This document shows positions 20,973 through 33,337 of a DNA stretch of 64,000 bases, in pieces. Position numbers and translations under genes: made by a program. The notes under the pieces are model-generated. The model was not told the origin of the DNA. It worked only from the letters and a program-made list of their open reading frames with translations, and did not search any database. This DNA is from Cliona cf. orientalis (Eukaryota > Porifera > Demospongiae > Clionaida > Clionaidae), in contig OZ005694.1 of assembly GCA_963930775.1 (NCBI GenBank), positions 5,759,054 through 5,823,053 on the forward strand, given 5' to 3'. Position 1 is the stretch's first letter. Each line of letters begins with the position of its first letter.

Positions 20973-23366
20973 TTAATTTTTTTTTCTGTTTGCCCAAAAA
21001 TTGGAGCGAGCGAATCCATGCAACAACTTATTTAATTGGTCTGGCCTAATGACCAAACAGTAGAATGAAAGTATACGGTAGAAATAGAAAGAGTAGCATA
21101 GGGATGGCGTGCAAATACTGTTACAGTAACAGCTAGCACGATGTGACAAGGATCTGTGAAGAAGCCTATGTTTCCATCGTATAGCCAGAGTGCACAATGG
21201 TGTTCAACTGCATTTGCAGCTGTGTACATGTGAGTTAGGTAGCCCCACGAGAGTGGAGTGATGATGGCCTGTAGAATCTTACCATATGACATCAGCAAGA
21301 GAGTTGCAAGGACTGCCACTGGGTTGAAATTGCCAAAATACTTGGTGAGCAGTGTGAAACGACTATGATCAAGGAGATGAGAAACCTACCAGATGTAAAA
21401 TGGGAACAAGAATTGCAGCCAAGAGTACTGGTAAAAAGTCAAACCATCATAGAAACAGGTCTCTATGCCAAGGTCAAGGTTTAACCATGATATAAAGACT
21501 GTGAAAGAGTTGATCGAACATGGAAAGAAAGCTTGGCAATTCGCTTGAACGATATTTGCAAAAAAGAGTATTCCATTAAACACTTGTTTAGTTCTCCTCC
21601 ATACAACACGCTACCTTCCCATCCAGCCGAACTGTTAATAAATACGAGTGATGCATTTTTAATGTTATAGTTGTGTGACGGAGTGGCAAATGAGAAAAAG
21701 TATCTGGGTGATAAATAGCAAACATTGGTATCAACTTGTAGAGCACTGCCAGTGGCATATGCATGATTCTGTATATGAAGTAGAGAGTGGAATTAATTAG
21801 TATACATAGTAAGCACTGCCAATGAAGATCCATAATAATTATTATTGATATATATTGCACCACCATAATCCGCTGTATTTTCAGTAAATATCTTATTGCT
21901 TTTAAAAAAGAGTGTACAGCTCTGACATCCGATAGCACCTCCACTAGATTGATGGCCAGCAGAATTTCTAATAAACTCTGTGCTGTTCTGAGACTCATCA
22001 GTGCTATATATCAAAGAAAACAGTCGCCTCACCGATCATCAATGCACCACCATCACGTGCGCTAGTATTATTACTGAAAGACACTCATTCAACCATAAAT
22101 ATCATCTCCGATGGTCCAGATATTGCTAAGCCTCCTCCATATTGACGGACAGAGTTATTGACAAATTCTACTAGACCTTCAAAAGTGAGTGAAGAAAGAT
22201 GTGCCTCAATAGCTCCTCCTTTCAAAGCTTGGTTTTCTATGAATGTAGAATTTCCACTAATTTTAAGAAACGAGCAATTATACCTTTTGATTCAGGACAT
22301 ATAGATATGCAGCGACTGCTGATTGCACCACCATGACCGCTAAACTAGTACTCGGACTCAGAATTATAACTACATAATGCTGTGTCAGTATCTATGTACC
22401 AATTATAGTCTAAAAGTACCATATGTGACCTGCTATGAGAAAAGGGACCGTTCGCAGTAGTAGACTGAGTATGAAACACAACCAATTTTATCATGACAAT
22501 GACCAACTTGCTTTCTACAAATGTAGTATAGTAAATATACTTGTATCAGGGTATTGACACCAACATACAGCGGATACAGCTTATTATTATTCCCTACACA
22601 CTATTACGAGCTACATACGACAAACATGAATTCCAAATGGTCCCTTTTCTCAGAGCTGGTCACATATTATTCACAAACGTGTTACTCCCGGTGAAGATTA
22701 AAAAGGAATTAACTGAAAAGATAGCACCTCCAACAAATCCTTGATTATGTCCAAACATACTGTTTCCAGAAAAAGTGACATAGGATCTATGTACAGCCAG
22801 AGCTGAGCCATACATACCTGGGATTCCAAGTTTACAAACTTGGCTGAACTGTCTTTGACTTAATTGCACTGCATCCTACCCTCTTATGTTGCTGATGATG
22901 GCAATATTTGATAAATCGATAGCTGATGCACTGTCAAACAGAAACAGCTGTGTATAATTTTCAATCACATAAAAGTTAATGGAGCTCAGAGAGACGTCTG
23001 TGCAATTGATGCAAGTAATATTGACCAATTCATGTCGTATTAACAATACCATAATTCATTGCTTGTTTAAGTGGAGGTGGTGTATGTCACAAAGTTCCAA
23101 GCTAGTATTTAGCTCATGCATGCTTCCCAGGGTAGAAGTAGAAAATGGTATCACTGATAAAATATGTTGCGGGATCTTTGGAATATTCTTCAAGAGTAAG
23201 GCAAGGGTCACTGCCATTACAAGGTAAGTCGCTTCTGCCCGGCGATAATTGTTTATCGTCGACTCTGTCTGAAATGACTGTTCAGAGGTATACACTGCTG
23301 TGCTGTAAGTAGGAGACTAACGGCAACACTAGATACTAGTATGCAGAGTAGTTGAGCAGCTGCCAT
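20973..23366 (-). pseudogene. Decayed beta-helix / multi-membrane protein gene
   Basis: Minus-strand fragments line up as one old gene. It opens with a signal-peptide-like start (ATG at 23366, MAAAQLLCILVSSVAVSLLL), then SDPCLTLEEY and YFISDTIFYF. Right-handed beta-helix repeats follow, with GGAIF, GSALAV, SGNSMFGHNQG, EFIRNSAGHQSSGGAIGC and TADYGGAIYIN. The membrane part then has LNLDLGIETCFYDGL, WLQFLFPFYIW and VAVLATLLLMSYGKILQAI. Stops and frameshifts interrupt it repeatedly (after SNIRG near 22877, after TFVNNM near 22660, after FPFYIW at 21386, and others). The segment joining helix and membrane parts seems deleted. A secreted or plasma-membrane protein is implied for the ancestor. Its membrane half resembles the three plus-strand genes downstream, so it looks like a distant family member. 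Confidence 0.72.
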
Positions 23367-24208
23367 TCTTGGGGGATGTTTATCTATGAATATCTGCATG
23401 CATATGTGCAAACGTACAATAAATGATTCTATAGTAATTTGTCATGGACTAAGTCAGCTCAGAAGGACTTCTGGAATCTCTGGCGAACATAGCTATAATG
23501 GGTATAGTCTCAAAAAATGCGTTAGAGGGGTGTGGCTCGAGAGAGCATAAAAAGTCAACGAATTGACTCTGACTGTAAAGGGTGGCCATGGAACTGAAGG
23601 CCATGGGCCAACATCTCAATAATAATATTATTACAACACATGACAATTGGGGCCACTTCCGTACATCACCAATACAATATGCACGGTAGCAATGCATAAT
23701 AATATGGTATAGCCTAAGACGCTGCTAAAAAGGATTGATTTTATACAGGAAGCTTCAGGCACACTTGAATGCATCCATAAGGCCAGCTGTTTTTGAGGGA
23801 AACACATGCATGCAGTTACATCATAATAATAATGGACATGTGGGGGTGAGTGCATTCACTTCAGATAGAAATGCCTAAATTTAAAATACGCATAAATACA
23901 GTCTAAGTTGGTCCATCAAAAACTGGCTAGGGGCCACTTTTGCCAGGTCATTCCTGGACTACTCAGCTCAAATAGTCTGCATTCATTCAAGCTGTCCCTG
24001 CAGTCATATTCAGTAGTAGCTACATGCACGATTGCTCTGAAATGAACAGAGCATCCACCATAAAAGGATGTGTGTTGTCTCACATGACTAACGATAAGTC
24101 CACGCATGCGCAATGCGCTGCGGACATTCAGCGATCTATGGGCGTGGTCATTCGAGCATCATCTACTTATATTATAATTACTAGTGTACCAGTCTGGCAT
24201 AGAAGCCA
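23367..24208. other. Spacer between divergent membrane-protein loci
   Basis: No gene supported. It lies between the decayed minus-strand beta-helix gene and the first plus-strand copy, so it may include old promoter sequence for both. Short frames here have no protein-like features. Confidence 0.4.
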
Positions 24209-26089
24209 ATGACAACAGTAATAATGGTATCTATCAAAGCAACACCGTGTACTATGCTGCTATCAGTGCTAGTGTATGTTGTGTCCATGTCCAATTCAAC
24301 ATTTTCATCAGATTCTGGGCTACATGTATCATCCGCAGTTTCAGAACCAAGTGTTCAGCTATTGTGTCCACCAGGATTCATTTACAGCGCAGACACCAAC
24401 AACTGTGAGTGCTATCCAAATTCAAATGTTGTGTGTAATGAGCAGCAAGAGGCATCGTTGGAGTTTGGGTACTGTATGACATATGAAGAGGGAGAAGGGA
24501 CTTTCCTAGGAGTGTGTGGATCATTTCTTGCTCATGGTAGGAGCGTAACTAACAGGCTGTACCTTGAACTCCCAGGAAATCTCACTGATCTCAATGATTT
24601 CATGTGTGCACCGATGAGCAGGAAAGGTTTGATTTGCAGTGAGTGCATTGATGGCTTTGCGCCAGCTATCACTTTATTTGGTTATCAGTGTTCCAACTGT
24701 ACAGAATCTGCTTGGTATGGAGTACCACTCTTCCTCTTTTTAGAGTTTGTTCCAATCACTATTTTCTATTTCATCATTATTACCTTTCGAATCAGTGTTA
24801 CTACAGCTCCTATGACCAGTTTTGTCCTGTTCAGCCAGCTGGCTGCTCATCTGTTTACAGTGTTTATATCCCTCACTGCTGTCATTGAGAATGAGTATGG
24901 AAGTGGCATGATCTACTTTATAAAGCTGATAACCACTCTCTATGGAATCTGGAATCTGGACTTCTTTCGTTATCTCATCCCTCCATTTTGTATTTCACCA
25001 CGTTTGAAGCTCATTCATATCTTTTCACTCTACTATATCTCAGCTTTCTACCCACTAGTCTTGATAGGCATCACATGGGCATGCATAGAGCTACGTTCCA
25101 GGAATTTTAAGCCACTTACTTGGATTTGGGGTCTTATGAAAAAATGTTACTGTAAGAGATCTCGAGGACAAGCAGACTCAAAATCAACAATAATTGATGC
25201 ATTTGCCACTTTCTTCCTCCTGTCATACACCAGACTCTTATTCACTTCTCTTTACTTCCTAATAACCCTAACAATTGAGAAAAATGGCTCCACCTTTAGA
25301 GTTGCTGCAGGACTTGATCCAACCTCTGATTATTTCAGTAAAAACCATGCTCCATTTGCAGTGTTGGCTATACTCATTCTTATTGGTCCAGTCCTAATAC
25401 CAGTTACGGTTCTGACTTTTTACCCAGTGAGGGTGTTTCGATCCTTGTTGCAAAAGTGTAAGATCAGTGGCCATTCGTGGGCTGCCCTAAATATCTTCGT
25501 GGAGAAATTTCACAGCTGTTACAGGGATGGACTTGATGGAGGGAAAGACTTGCGATGCTTTGTTTGTCTCCCTTTCCTTCTCAGATTGTCGATATTAATT
25601 GGTGCTTTCACACCAACATTTGCTACCTTTTGGTTTTTCCATTTTCTCGTATATGGAGGTGCCAGTCTCTTAATAGCAATAGTTCAGCCGTACAAGCGAG
25701 CGTACATGAACATCATCGATTCTCTAATTCTTGCCATCATTTCACTAGTTGGAATCCTTTACATACTGTATCTCAATCCGGCCCCCAGTGAAGAACAGAA
25801 TTCCACATTCTTTCTCATTCTCCTGTGTCTGGATTTCACTCTACCTCTTTTTGGAATTATCACTATCATTATTTTCAAGTTATTCAAGAATAAAATTCCT
25901 ACCAATTGGATCCACGCTTGTAGCAAAAACTGTTGTAGACCCTCAAAAACTGATATCAATGCTTCAGCCATGGATGAAGGGAACAATGAAGCACGGAGAG
26001 TGACTACCACTACAATGGCTGAGATGGAACTGCCAGATCGTATCCTGCATCCCGACTGCTATGTGGAAGAAAGGACAAATGATACTTAA
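24209..26089 (+). CDS. Cys-rich ectodomain, multi-membrane protein (copy 1, intact)
   Basis: A 626-residue intronless frame. An N-terminal hydrophobic segment (TMLLSVLVYVVSMS; the start may be the second Met) looks like a signal peptide. Residues ~50-165 are a Cys-rich ectodomain: CPPGF, NNCECYPNSNVVC, GVCGSFLAHG, GLICSECIDGFAP, YQCSNCTE, with N-glycosylation sites (NLT, NCT). About ten hydrophobic spans follow (e.g. PLFLFLEFVPITIFYFIII, FAVLAILILIGPVLIPVTVL, IIDSLILAIISLVGILYIL), then a polar cytoplasmic tail. Function unknown. The ectodomain-to-membrane layout resembles sponge beta-helix/multi-membrane proteins, here without the beta-helix. It is the 5' member of a tandem array of three (27156, 30029); 3' flanks are also shared, so the duplication unit is about 3 kb. 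Channel, transporter or receptor are all possible. Confidence 0.85.
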   Translation: MTTVIMVSIKATPCTMLLSVLVYVVSMSNSTFSSDSGLHVSSAVSEPSVQLLCPPGFIYSADTNNCECYPNSNVVCNEQQEASLEFGYCMTYEEGEGTFLGVCGSFLAHGRSVTNRLYLELPGNLTDLNDFMCAPMSRKGLICSECIDGFAPAITLFGYQCSNCTESAWYGVPLFLFLEFVPITIFYFIIITFRISVTTAPMTSFVLFSQLAAHLFTVFISLTAVIENEYGSGMIYFIKLITTLYGIWNLDFFRYLIPPFCISPRLKLIHIFSLYYISAFYPLVLIGITWACIELRSRNFKPLTWIWGLMKKCYCKRSRGQADSKSTIIDAFATFFLLSYTRLLFTSLYFLITLTIEKNGSTFRVAAGLDPTSDYFSKNHAPFAVLAILILIGPVLIPVTVLTFYPVRVFRSLLQKCKISGHSWAALNIFVEKFHSCYRDGLDGGKDLRCFVCLPFLLRLSILIGAFTPTFATFWFFHFLVYGGASLLIAIVQPYKRAYMNIIDSLILAIISLVGILYILYLNPAPSEEQNSTFFLILLCLDFTLPLFGIITIIIFKLFKNKIPTNWIHACSKNCCRPSKTDINASAMDEGNNEARRVTTTTMAEMELPDRILHPDCYVEERTNDT

Positions 26090-27155
26090 AGTCAGTGACA
26101 GTGTGATTACCCCTAATAATCTACACTAAAAGTATTAATTTTCTTGAGTATTGTTTAGCAGCTAGTATAATAATATTGTACATGATCATGAGCTTATGCA
26201 TTTTGGTCGACTTCTTCAGCTTATGAGGACCTCTCGTATAATAATATTATTACCAGCATAAAATTAATATCATTACCTCAGAATATTATAATATCATAAT
26301 TATCTATAGTTATGGAAAATTTGTTTGAAATAGTCACTTATGCATGCACTGCAAAGCTTATACAAGGTCATTGTATTCACTATTATGTTGGTACAGAGTC
26401 TAAAGCCATAAATAGCTATAATGCATAATATTGCTACCATAAAGAGAATGAATTATCACAAGAACAGAGTATACATAACATAAAAGGAACTCCTCTATAA
26501 TAGTAATAATATAGTGGCAGGCATAACTTAATGAGAAAACCTATCAGCGTGACAGTGCATAGTATTACGTTATCCGTAGGTGCAATAAAAAGGATATTAC
26601 ACCTGACAGTGTATGTAATTCTCACAGTAGTGTGATTCATCGTCTATTATTAGAAGTTATTGTGATGAAACTGAGGAATACGGTTTCATTCAAGCTTCCT
26701 TAATTATCCGACAGTTTTGATGCAGGCCGTAATATTAAGAATCTAACACAGAGCATAGAGATAGACTTAATTATAAATTTATGGCTGCATTGGCAATAAT
26801 TATCATAATTAATTTTTGTCTAGGCATCAGCACTCCTAGACCATGCCACTATAAGGATTTGAATCTAACATCTTATGATAGGATCTCCGATGAGTCATAT
26901 AGTTCCTGTACATGTCCCCTTTGAGTTCAATCGCCTTTCCTGCATTTCAATGACATGGTGCTACGTTGATAGGGCAGGCATGTTGAAATAAAAGCAGTAC
27001 AAACACAGACAATAGCGGTGCAATTATTGCTATAGTAGTTTACTATAGTCTTGAGGCTTCCATATTAATTTTTGCTAACTGAAAGAGACAATCAATAATT
27101 ATAACATTTAGCTAACTGTGAGTGTCTGGACTATAGCTAGCTATCATCTAGCTCT
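26090..27155. other. Spacer within the tandem array
   Basis: No gene. Much of it (26100-27150) aligns by eye with 29060-30020 after copy 2, e.g. GGAAAATTTGTTTGAAATAG, CTTATGCATGCACTGCAA and GGTGCAATAAAAAGGATATT. This shows that the repeat unit of the array includes its flanks. Confidence 0.6.
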
Positions 27156-29058
27156 ATGGCGTCCATCTCAGCTGCTATACTACACACAATACTATTGCAA
27201 GCGCTATGTGTGGTAAATATATCATTGTCCAGTCCAACACTGTTCACGCCACATTCTGAATCACCTGCTCGGCCATTAGCCTCAGTATCCCCTCTGCATA
27301 GTGACCAACAACAGTCGTGTCCTCCAGGATTTCTCTATAGCACAGACACCAACAACTGTGAATGCTATCCAAATTCAAATGTTGTGTGTAATGAGCAGCA
27401 AGAGGCATCATTGGAGTTTGGGTACTGTATGACATATGAAGAGGGAGAAGGGACTTTCCTAGGAGTGTGTGGATCGTTTCTCGCTCATGATAGGAGCGTA
27501 ACTAACAGGCTGTACCTTGACCTCCCAGGAAATCTCACTGATCTCAACGATTTCATGTGTGCACCGATGAGCAGGAAAGGTTTGATTTGCAGTGAGTGCA
27601 TTGATGGCTTTGCGCCAGCTATCACTTCATTTGGCTATCAGTGCTCCAGCTGTACAGAATCTGCTTGGTATGGAGTACCACTCTTCCTCTTTTTAGAGTT
27701 TGTTCCAATCACTATTTTCTATTTCATCATTATTACCTTTCGAATCAGTGTTACTACAGCTCCTATGACCAGTTTTGTCCTGTTCAGCCAGCTGGCTGCT
27801 CATCTGTTTACAGTGTTTATATATATCCCTCACTGCTGTCATTGAGAATTAGTATGGAAATGGCATGATCTACTTTATAAAGCTGATAACCTCTCTCTAT
27901 GGAATCTGGAATTTGGACTTCTTTCGTTATCTGATCCCTCCATTTTGTATTTCACCACGTTTGAAGCTCATTCATATCTTTTCACTCTACTATATCTCAG
28001 CTTTCTACCCACTAGTCTTGATAGGCATCACATGGGCATGCATAGAGCTCCACTCAAGAAATTTTAAGCCATTTACCTGGATTTGGGATCACTTGAAGAA
28101 ATGTTACTGTAAGAGATCTCGAGGACAAGCAGACTCAAAATCAACAATAATTGATGCATTTGCCACTTTCTTCCTCCTGTCATACACCAGACTCTTATTC
28201 ACTTCTCTCTATTTCCTATTAGCCTCAACAACTGAGAAAAATGGCTCCACCTTTAGAGTTGCTGCAGGACTTGATCCAACCTCTGATTATTTCAGTAAAA
28301 ACCACGCCCCATTTGCTGTGTTGGCTATACTCATTCTTATTGGTCCAGTCCTTATACCAGTTACTGTTCTGACTTTTTACCCAGTGAGGGCGTTTCGATC
28401 CTTATTGCAAAAGTGTAAGATCAGTGGCCATTCGTGGGCTGCCCTAAATATCTTCGTAGAGAAATTTTACAGCTGTTACAGGGATGGACTTGATGGTGGG
28501 AAAGACTTGCGATGCTTTGTTTGTCTCCCTTTCCTTCTCAGGCTGTCCATCTTAATTGGTGCTTTAACACCAACACTTGCTACCTTTTGGTTTTTCCATT
28601 TTCTTGTATATGGAGGTGCCAGTCTCTTAATAGCAATAGTTCAGCCGTACAAGCGAGCATACATGAACATCATCGATTCTCTAATTCTTGCCATCATTTC
28701 ACCAGTTGGAATCATTTACATACTGTATCTCAATCCGGCCCCCAGTCAACAACAGCATTCCACATTCTTTCTCATTCTCCTGTGTCTGGATTTCACTCTA
28801 CCTCTCTTTGGAATTATCACTATCATTATTTTCAAGCTATTCAAGAATAAAATTCCTACCAATTGGATCCATGCTTGTAGCAAAAACTGTTGCAGACCCT
28901 CAAAAACTGATCATGAATCTGCTTCAGCCATGGATGAAGGGAACAATGAAGAACGGAAAGTGACTACCACTACAATGGCTGAGATGGAACTACCAGATCG
29001 TATCCTGCATCCCGACTGCTATGTGGAAGAAAAGAAAAATGATACTGAAGCTCAGTGA
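27156..29058 (+). pseudogene. Multi-membrane protein copy 2, broken
   Basis: Opens with a clear signal peptide (MASISAAILHTILLQALCVV) and the same Cys-rich ectodomain as copy 1, nearly identical in protein. After the second membrane span (HLFTVFI) the TA run at 27819-27826 is 4 bases longer than in copies 1 and 3, shifting the frame to a stop 7 codons on (229 residues). In the ancestral frame a second lesion follows: GAG to TAG at 27850-27852 (IEN-stop-YG). From 27865 the frame is open again for 397 codons covering the remaining spans and tail. As it stands the product would be a truncated protein with two spans. The well-preserved remainder suggests a recent inactivation, allelic null or assembly error. 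Confidence 0.82.
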
Positions 29059-30028
29059 GTGTGATTACCTCTAATAATCTATACTAAAAGTATTTCTTGA
29101 CTGAGCATTGTTTAGTAGCTAGTACGTGTGATCATGAGCTTATTATTACTTGTGCATTTTGGTGGACTTTTTCAGCTTAATTAATTTTATGAGGACCTCT
29201 CGTATAATATTACCAGCATATAAATATTATCATGACCTCAGAATATAATAATTATTATTATCTATAGTTATGGAAAATTTGTTTGAAATAGTCACTTATG
29301 CATGCACTGCAACAATATTGCTACCATAAAGAGAATGAATTATCATAAGAACAGAGTAGCTACATAACATAGAAGGAACTCCTCTATAATAGTAATATAG
29401 TGGCAGGCATAACTTAATGAGGAAACCTATCAGCGTTAGTGTGCATACCTATAGGTGCAATAAAAAGGATATTACACCAGTGGAACTCACAGTAATGTGA
29501 TTCATTGTCTATTATTATATTATGTTTGAAGTTATTGTGTGAGAACTGAGGAACATGGTTTCAGTCAAGCTTCTGAATCACCGAATATCTGACAGTTTTT
29601 ATGCAGGCCATAATATGAATCCAACGTAGAGCATAGAGCTAATCTTAATTACGAAATTGCCTGAATGTATGGCTGCATTGGCAATAACTATCACACTTTT
29701 GTCTGGTCATCAGCACTCCTAGATCATTATAAGGATTTGAACCTAACATCTTATGACAGGAACAGTCATGCAGTTCCTGTACATGTCCTGAGGGCATCAC
29801 ATCCTTTGAGTTCAATCTCCTTTCCTGCATTTCATGGTGTTAAGTTAAAAGAACAGGCATGTTGAAAAAGATATAAAAGCAGTAAACACAGACAGTAGAG
29901 GTGCAATTACTGGTAGTAGTTTACTAGAGTCTTGAGGCTTCCATATTTTGCTTACTGAAAGAGACAGTCATATTAAATATTAACTGTGAGTGTCTGCACT
30001 ATAGCTAGCTATCTATCTATCTAGCTCT
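29059..30028. other. Spacer within the tandem array
   Basis: No gene. Copy of the 26090-27155 spacer with small indels. The last 70 bases before 30029 match the sequence just upstream of copy 2 (GTGTCTGSACTATAGCTAGC). Confidence 0.6.
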
Positions 30029-31908
30029 ATGGCGTCCATCTCAGCTGCTACACTATACACAATACTGTTGCAACACTGTTCATGCCACATTCTGAATCAC
30101 CTACTCGGCCATTAACCTCAGTATCCCCTCTGCATAGTGACCAACAACTGTTGTGTCCTCCAGGATTTCTTTACAGCACAGACACCAACAACTGTGAATG
30201 TTACCCAAATTCAAATGTTGTGTGTAATGAGCAGCAAGAGGCATCATTGGAGTTTGGGTACTGTATGACGTATGAAGAGGGAGAAGGGACTTTCCTAGGA
30301 GTGTGTGGATCGTTTCTCGCTCATGGTAGGAACGCTTCCGATAGGCTGTACCTTGACCTCCCAGGAAATCTCACTGATCTCAACGATTTCATGTGTGGAC
30401 CGATGAACCAGAAAGGTTTGATTTGCAGTGAGTGCATTGATGGCTTCGCGCCAGCTATCACTTCATTTGGTTATCAGTGCTCCAACTGTACAGAATCTGC
30501 TTGGTATGGAGTACCACTCTTCCTTATTCTAGAGTTTGCTCCAATCACTATCTTTTATCTCATCATTGTTGTCTTTCGGTTCAGTGTTACTTCAGCTCCT
30601 ATGACCAGCTTTGTCCTATTCAGCCAGCTGGCTGCTCATCTGTTTACAGTGTTTATATCCCTCACTGCTGTCATTGAGAATGAGTATGGAAATGGCATGA
30701 TCTTCTTCATAAAGCTGATAACCTCTCTCTATGGAATCTGGAATTTGGACTTCTTTCGTTATCTGATTCCTCCATTTTGTATTTCACCACATTTGAAGCT
30801 CATTCATGTCTTTTCGCTTTACTATATCTCGGCTTTCTACCCACTTGTTTTAATCGTTATCACATGGGTGTGCATAGAACTATATTCAAGAAATTATAAG
30901 GCATTAACCTGGATTTGGAGTCATGTAAAGAAATGTTGTCATTTTAGTAGAAGGAAAATGGATACAAAATCAACAATTATTGACGTATTTGCCACTTTCT
31001 TCCTATTATCGTACACCAAACTCTTGTTCACATCTTTCTACTTCCTAGTATTCATACCGATTGAGAGAAATGGTTCCACCTTCAGAGTGGCTGCAGGACT
31101 TGATCCAACCACTGATTATTTCAATAAAAACCACACTCCATTTGCAGTGTTAGCTGTGCTCATTCTTATTGGTCCAGTCCTTATACCGGTCATAACTCTC
31201 AGTCTTTACCCAGTGAGGGCATTCCGGTCCTTGCTAGAGAAGTGTAAGATCAGTGGCCACTCGCGGGCTGCTCTAAACATCTTCATGGAAAAGTTTTACA
31301 GCTGTTACAGGGATGGACTTGATGGAGGGAAAGACATGCGGTGCTTTATTTGTCTCCCTTTTCTTCTCAGACTGTCCTTAATAATTGGTGCCGTCACACC
31401 AACGTTTGTTACTTTTTGGCTTTTCCATTTTCTCGTATATGGAGGTGCCAGTCTCTTAATAGCAATAGTTCAGCCATACAAGCTAACATACATGAACATC
31501 ATCGATTCTCTAATTCTTGCCATCATTTCATTAGTTGGAATCCTTTACATACTGTATCTCAATCTGGACCCCAGTCAAGAACAGCATTCCACTTTCTTGC
31601 TCATTCTCCTGTGTCTGGTATTTACTCTACCTCTCTTTGGAATTATCATCTTCATAGTCTTTGAGATACTCAAGAATAAAATTCCTACCAGTTGGATCCA
31701 CGCTTGTAGCAAAAACTGTTGTAGACCCTCAAAAACTAGGACCGATGCTTTTAATGGAGGGAACAATGAAGCACGGGTCAGTCCAGCTGTAACCGCTAGT
31801 ACTGCCACTACGACAGAGGTGGAACTGCCAGATCGTATCTTACATCCTTACCGCTACGCTAAAGAAAGGTTGGATGAAAATTGGACTATAGATGGATACC
31901 GAGCTTAA
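30029..31908 (+). CDS. Multi-membrane protein copy 3, signal peptide lost
   Basis: The main frame, 30082-31908, gives 608 residues with the Cys-rich ectodomain (LLCPPGFLYSTDTNNC onward), about ten membrane spans and a longer polar tail than copies 1 and 2. The ancestral ATG at 30029, same as copy 2 (MASISAA), is out of frame because 37 bases present in copy 2 are missing between TTGCAA and CACTGTTCA. The lost piece encoded the second half of the signal peptide, and the break falls in a CAA shared by both ends. Translation from the next in-frame Met (30082) would start without a signal peptide, though internal spans could still insert. The rest is intact and more diverged from copies 1 and 2 than they are from each other. 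Confidence 0.8.
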
Positions 31909-32333
31909 CTAAAATCATGCAAGTTGCCTTGCATGCATGTATCTCATCAATTTAATATCACAATAATGTGTATTGTATTCCCAGACCCTACATAATCATG
32001 TAACAACAGTATAATAATTAATGTATACTATACGTACACATCGACACATGATTGTCACAGACAAAATTTAATACACAATGACACAGCAAATGGATCCATC
32101 CTCCCATGCAGGCTTCATGAGCATGTAGCTACATTGCATAATGCAGTTCAGTTGCAGTCGTCCTTAATTTTTAATAAACTACATTTTCTATATGCATGCA
32201 TAATAATAATTATTAAAGCCACACAAAATAAACATGACCACAAAATATTAGGGCGGGCCAGTCCGGGGGTGATGAATTAACCAAAGAATTTTAATTATAA
32301 GTGTCAGTGTTCCTATATAATTATTATTATTAT

Positions 32334-33337
32334 TATTACGTCCAGAGTCCCAATTAGAAACAAAGAATTCGGCTCTCGCTATGATGAAATTATGATGAAA
32401 TGATGATGAAACCTATGATGAAAAATATGATGAAACTTATGATGTAATTCCTGTGAAACTGTTTCAAAATGTTTAGCGCGCATGAAAGGTTGTTGGGACC
32501 CAGAATTCGAACCTAGCGTAGAAGACATCGTGGACTATCGATGAGATATGGCGATTTTCTCGGTTCGCTTTCTTTGGCGAGCTCGCACTCGGGGGGATAT
32601 CCCTATTCAGTCGAGCACATGGCGGCCGCGGGTGAAGGTCAACCGGCTCAAGCCGCGCGCCCCAATATTGTACACGTATACGGAGCATGCGCAGTTTGTC
32701 GATGTGTCCTAGTTCGAATTTATGGCGGCGTATTCATGAGGGACTCTGGACGTAGTCTCTAAGTTGTTCATTATCTCCCCAGTAGCAATTTACTTTTCTG
32801 TGGTTATGAGGTAATTGTGGTGTAATCTATGATGAAATTATGATGAAATTATGATGCAACCTATGAGGTAATTATGAAAAAATCCAGGGCCTCGCTGGAG
32901 CCTTTCTGGGACTTGAAAGTCAGTAAATATGTAGAGTATCTTACGTGTGTATCCAGCGAATAGATTACAAGCTGAGCGCTACTTTCTCTGAGAAGCACTG
33001 TTGGTTGAACTTCACGTGTTTTCTTGGCTTACGTAATGCCGTGGATAGCCTTGTGCTATATATAGCACGCATCATTGTCACAAGGGGCTGGCCCGCGCGA
33101 GACTGCAGCAGCGCAACCAACCTGAAGTTCGGAAGGAATACTGTGCTGTCAAGTTCGTCTCTGTGATTGAAGCATCGAAACTTGTCGCTATCAAGGTTGA
33201 GAGTCGATCTTAGACGCCATCTCCATGATTTCTGGGGCCAGCATCGATCGATGTGTACGCATTCTATTGACGACCCTTTACCACATGCACCATTACACTG
33301 TGCAGCTACTGGGGAGATGGTCAAGGGTTCATAATAT
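32334..33337 (+). repeat. 1-kb dispersed repeat, copy B
   Basis: Near full-length match to 7564-8577: AAACTGTTTCAAAATGTTTA, GAATTCGAACCTAGCG, GACATCGTGGACTATCGATG, GTGTATCCAGCGAATAGATT, CAGCATCGATCGATGTGTAC, then the TTGACGACCC core and GGGTTCATAATATT end. Same orientation as copy A. It lies between the membrane-protein array and the KDEL oxidase pair. Confidence 0.8.
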
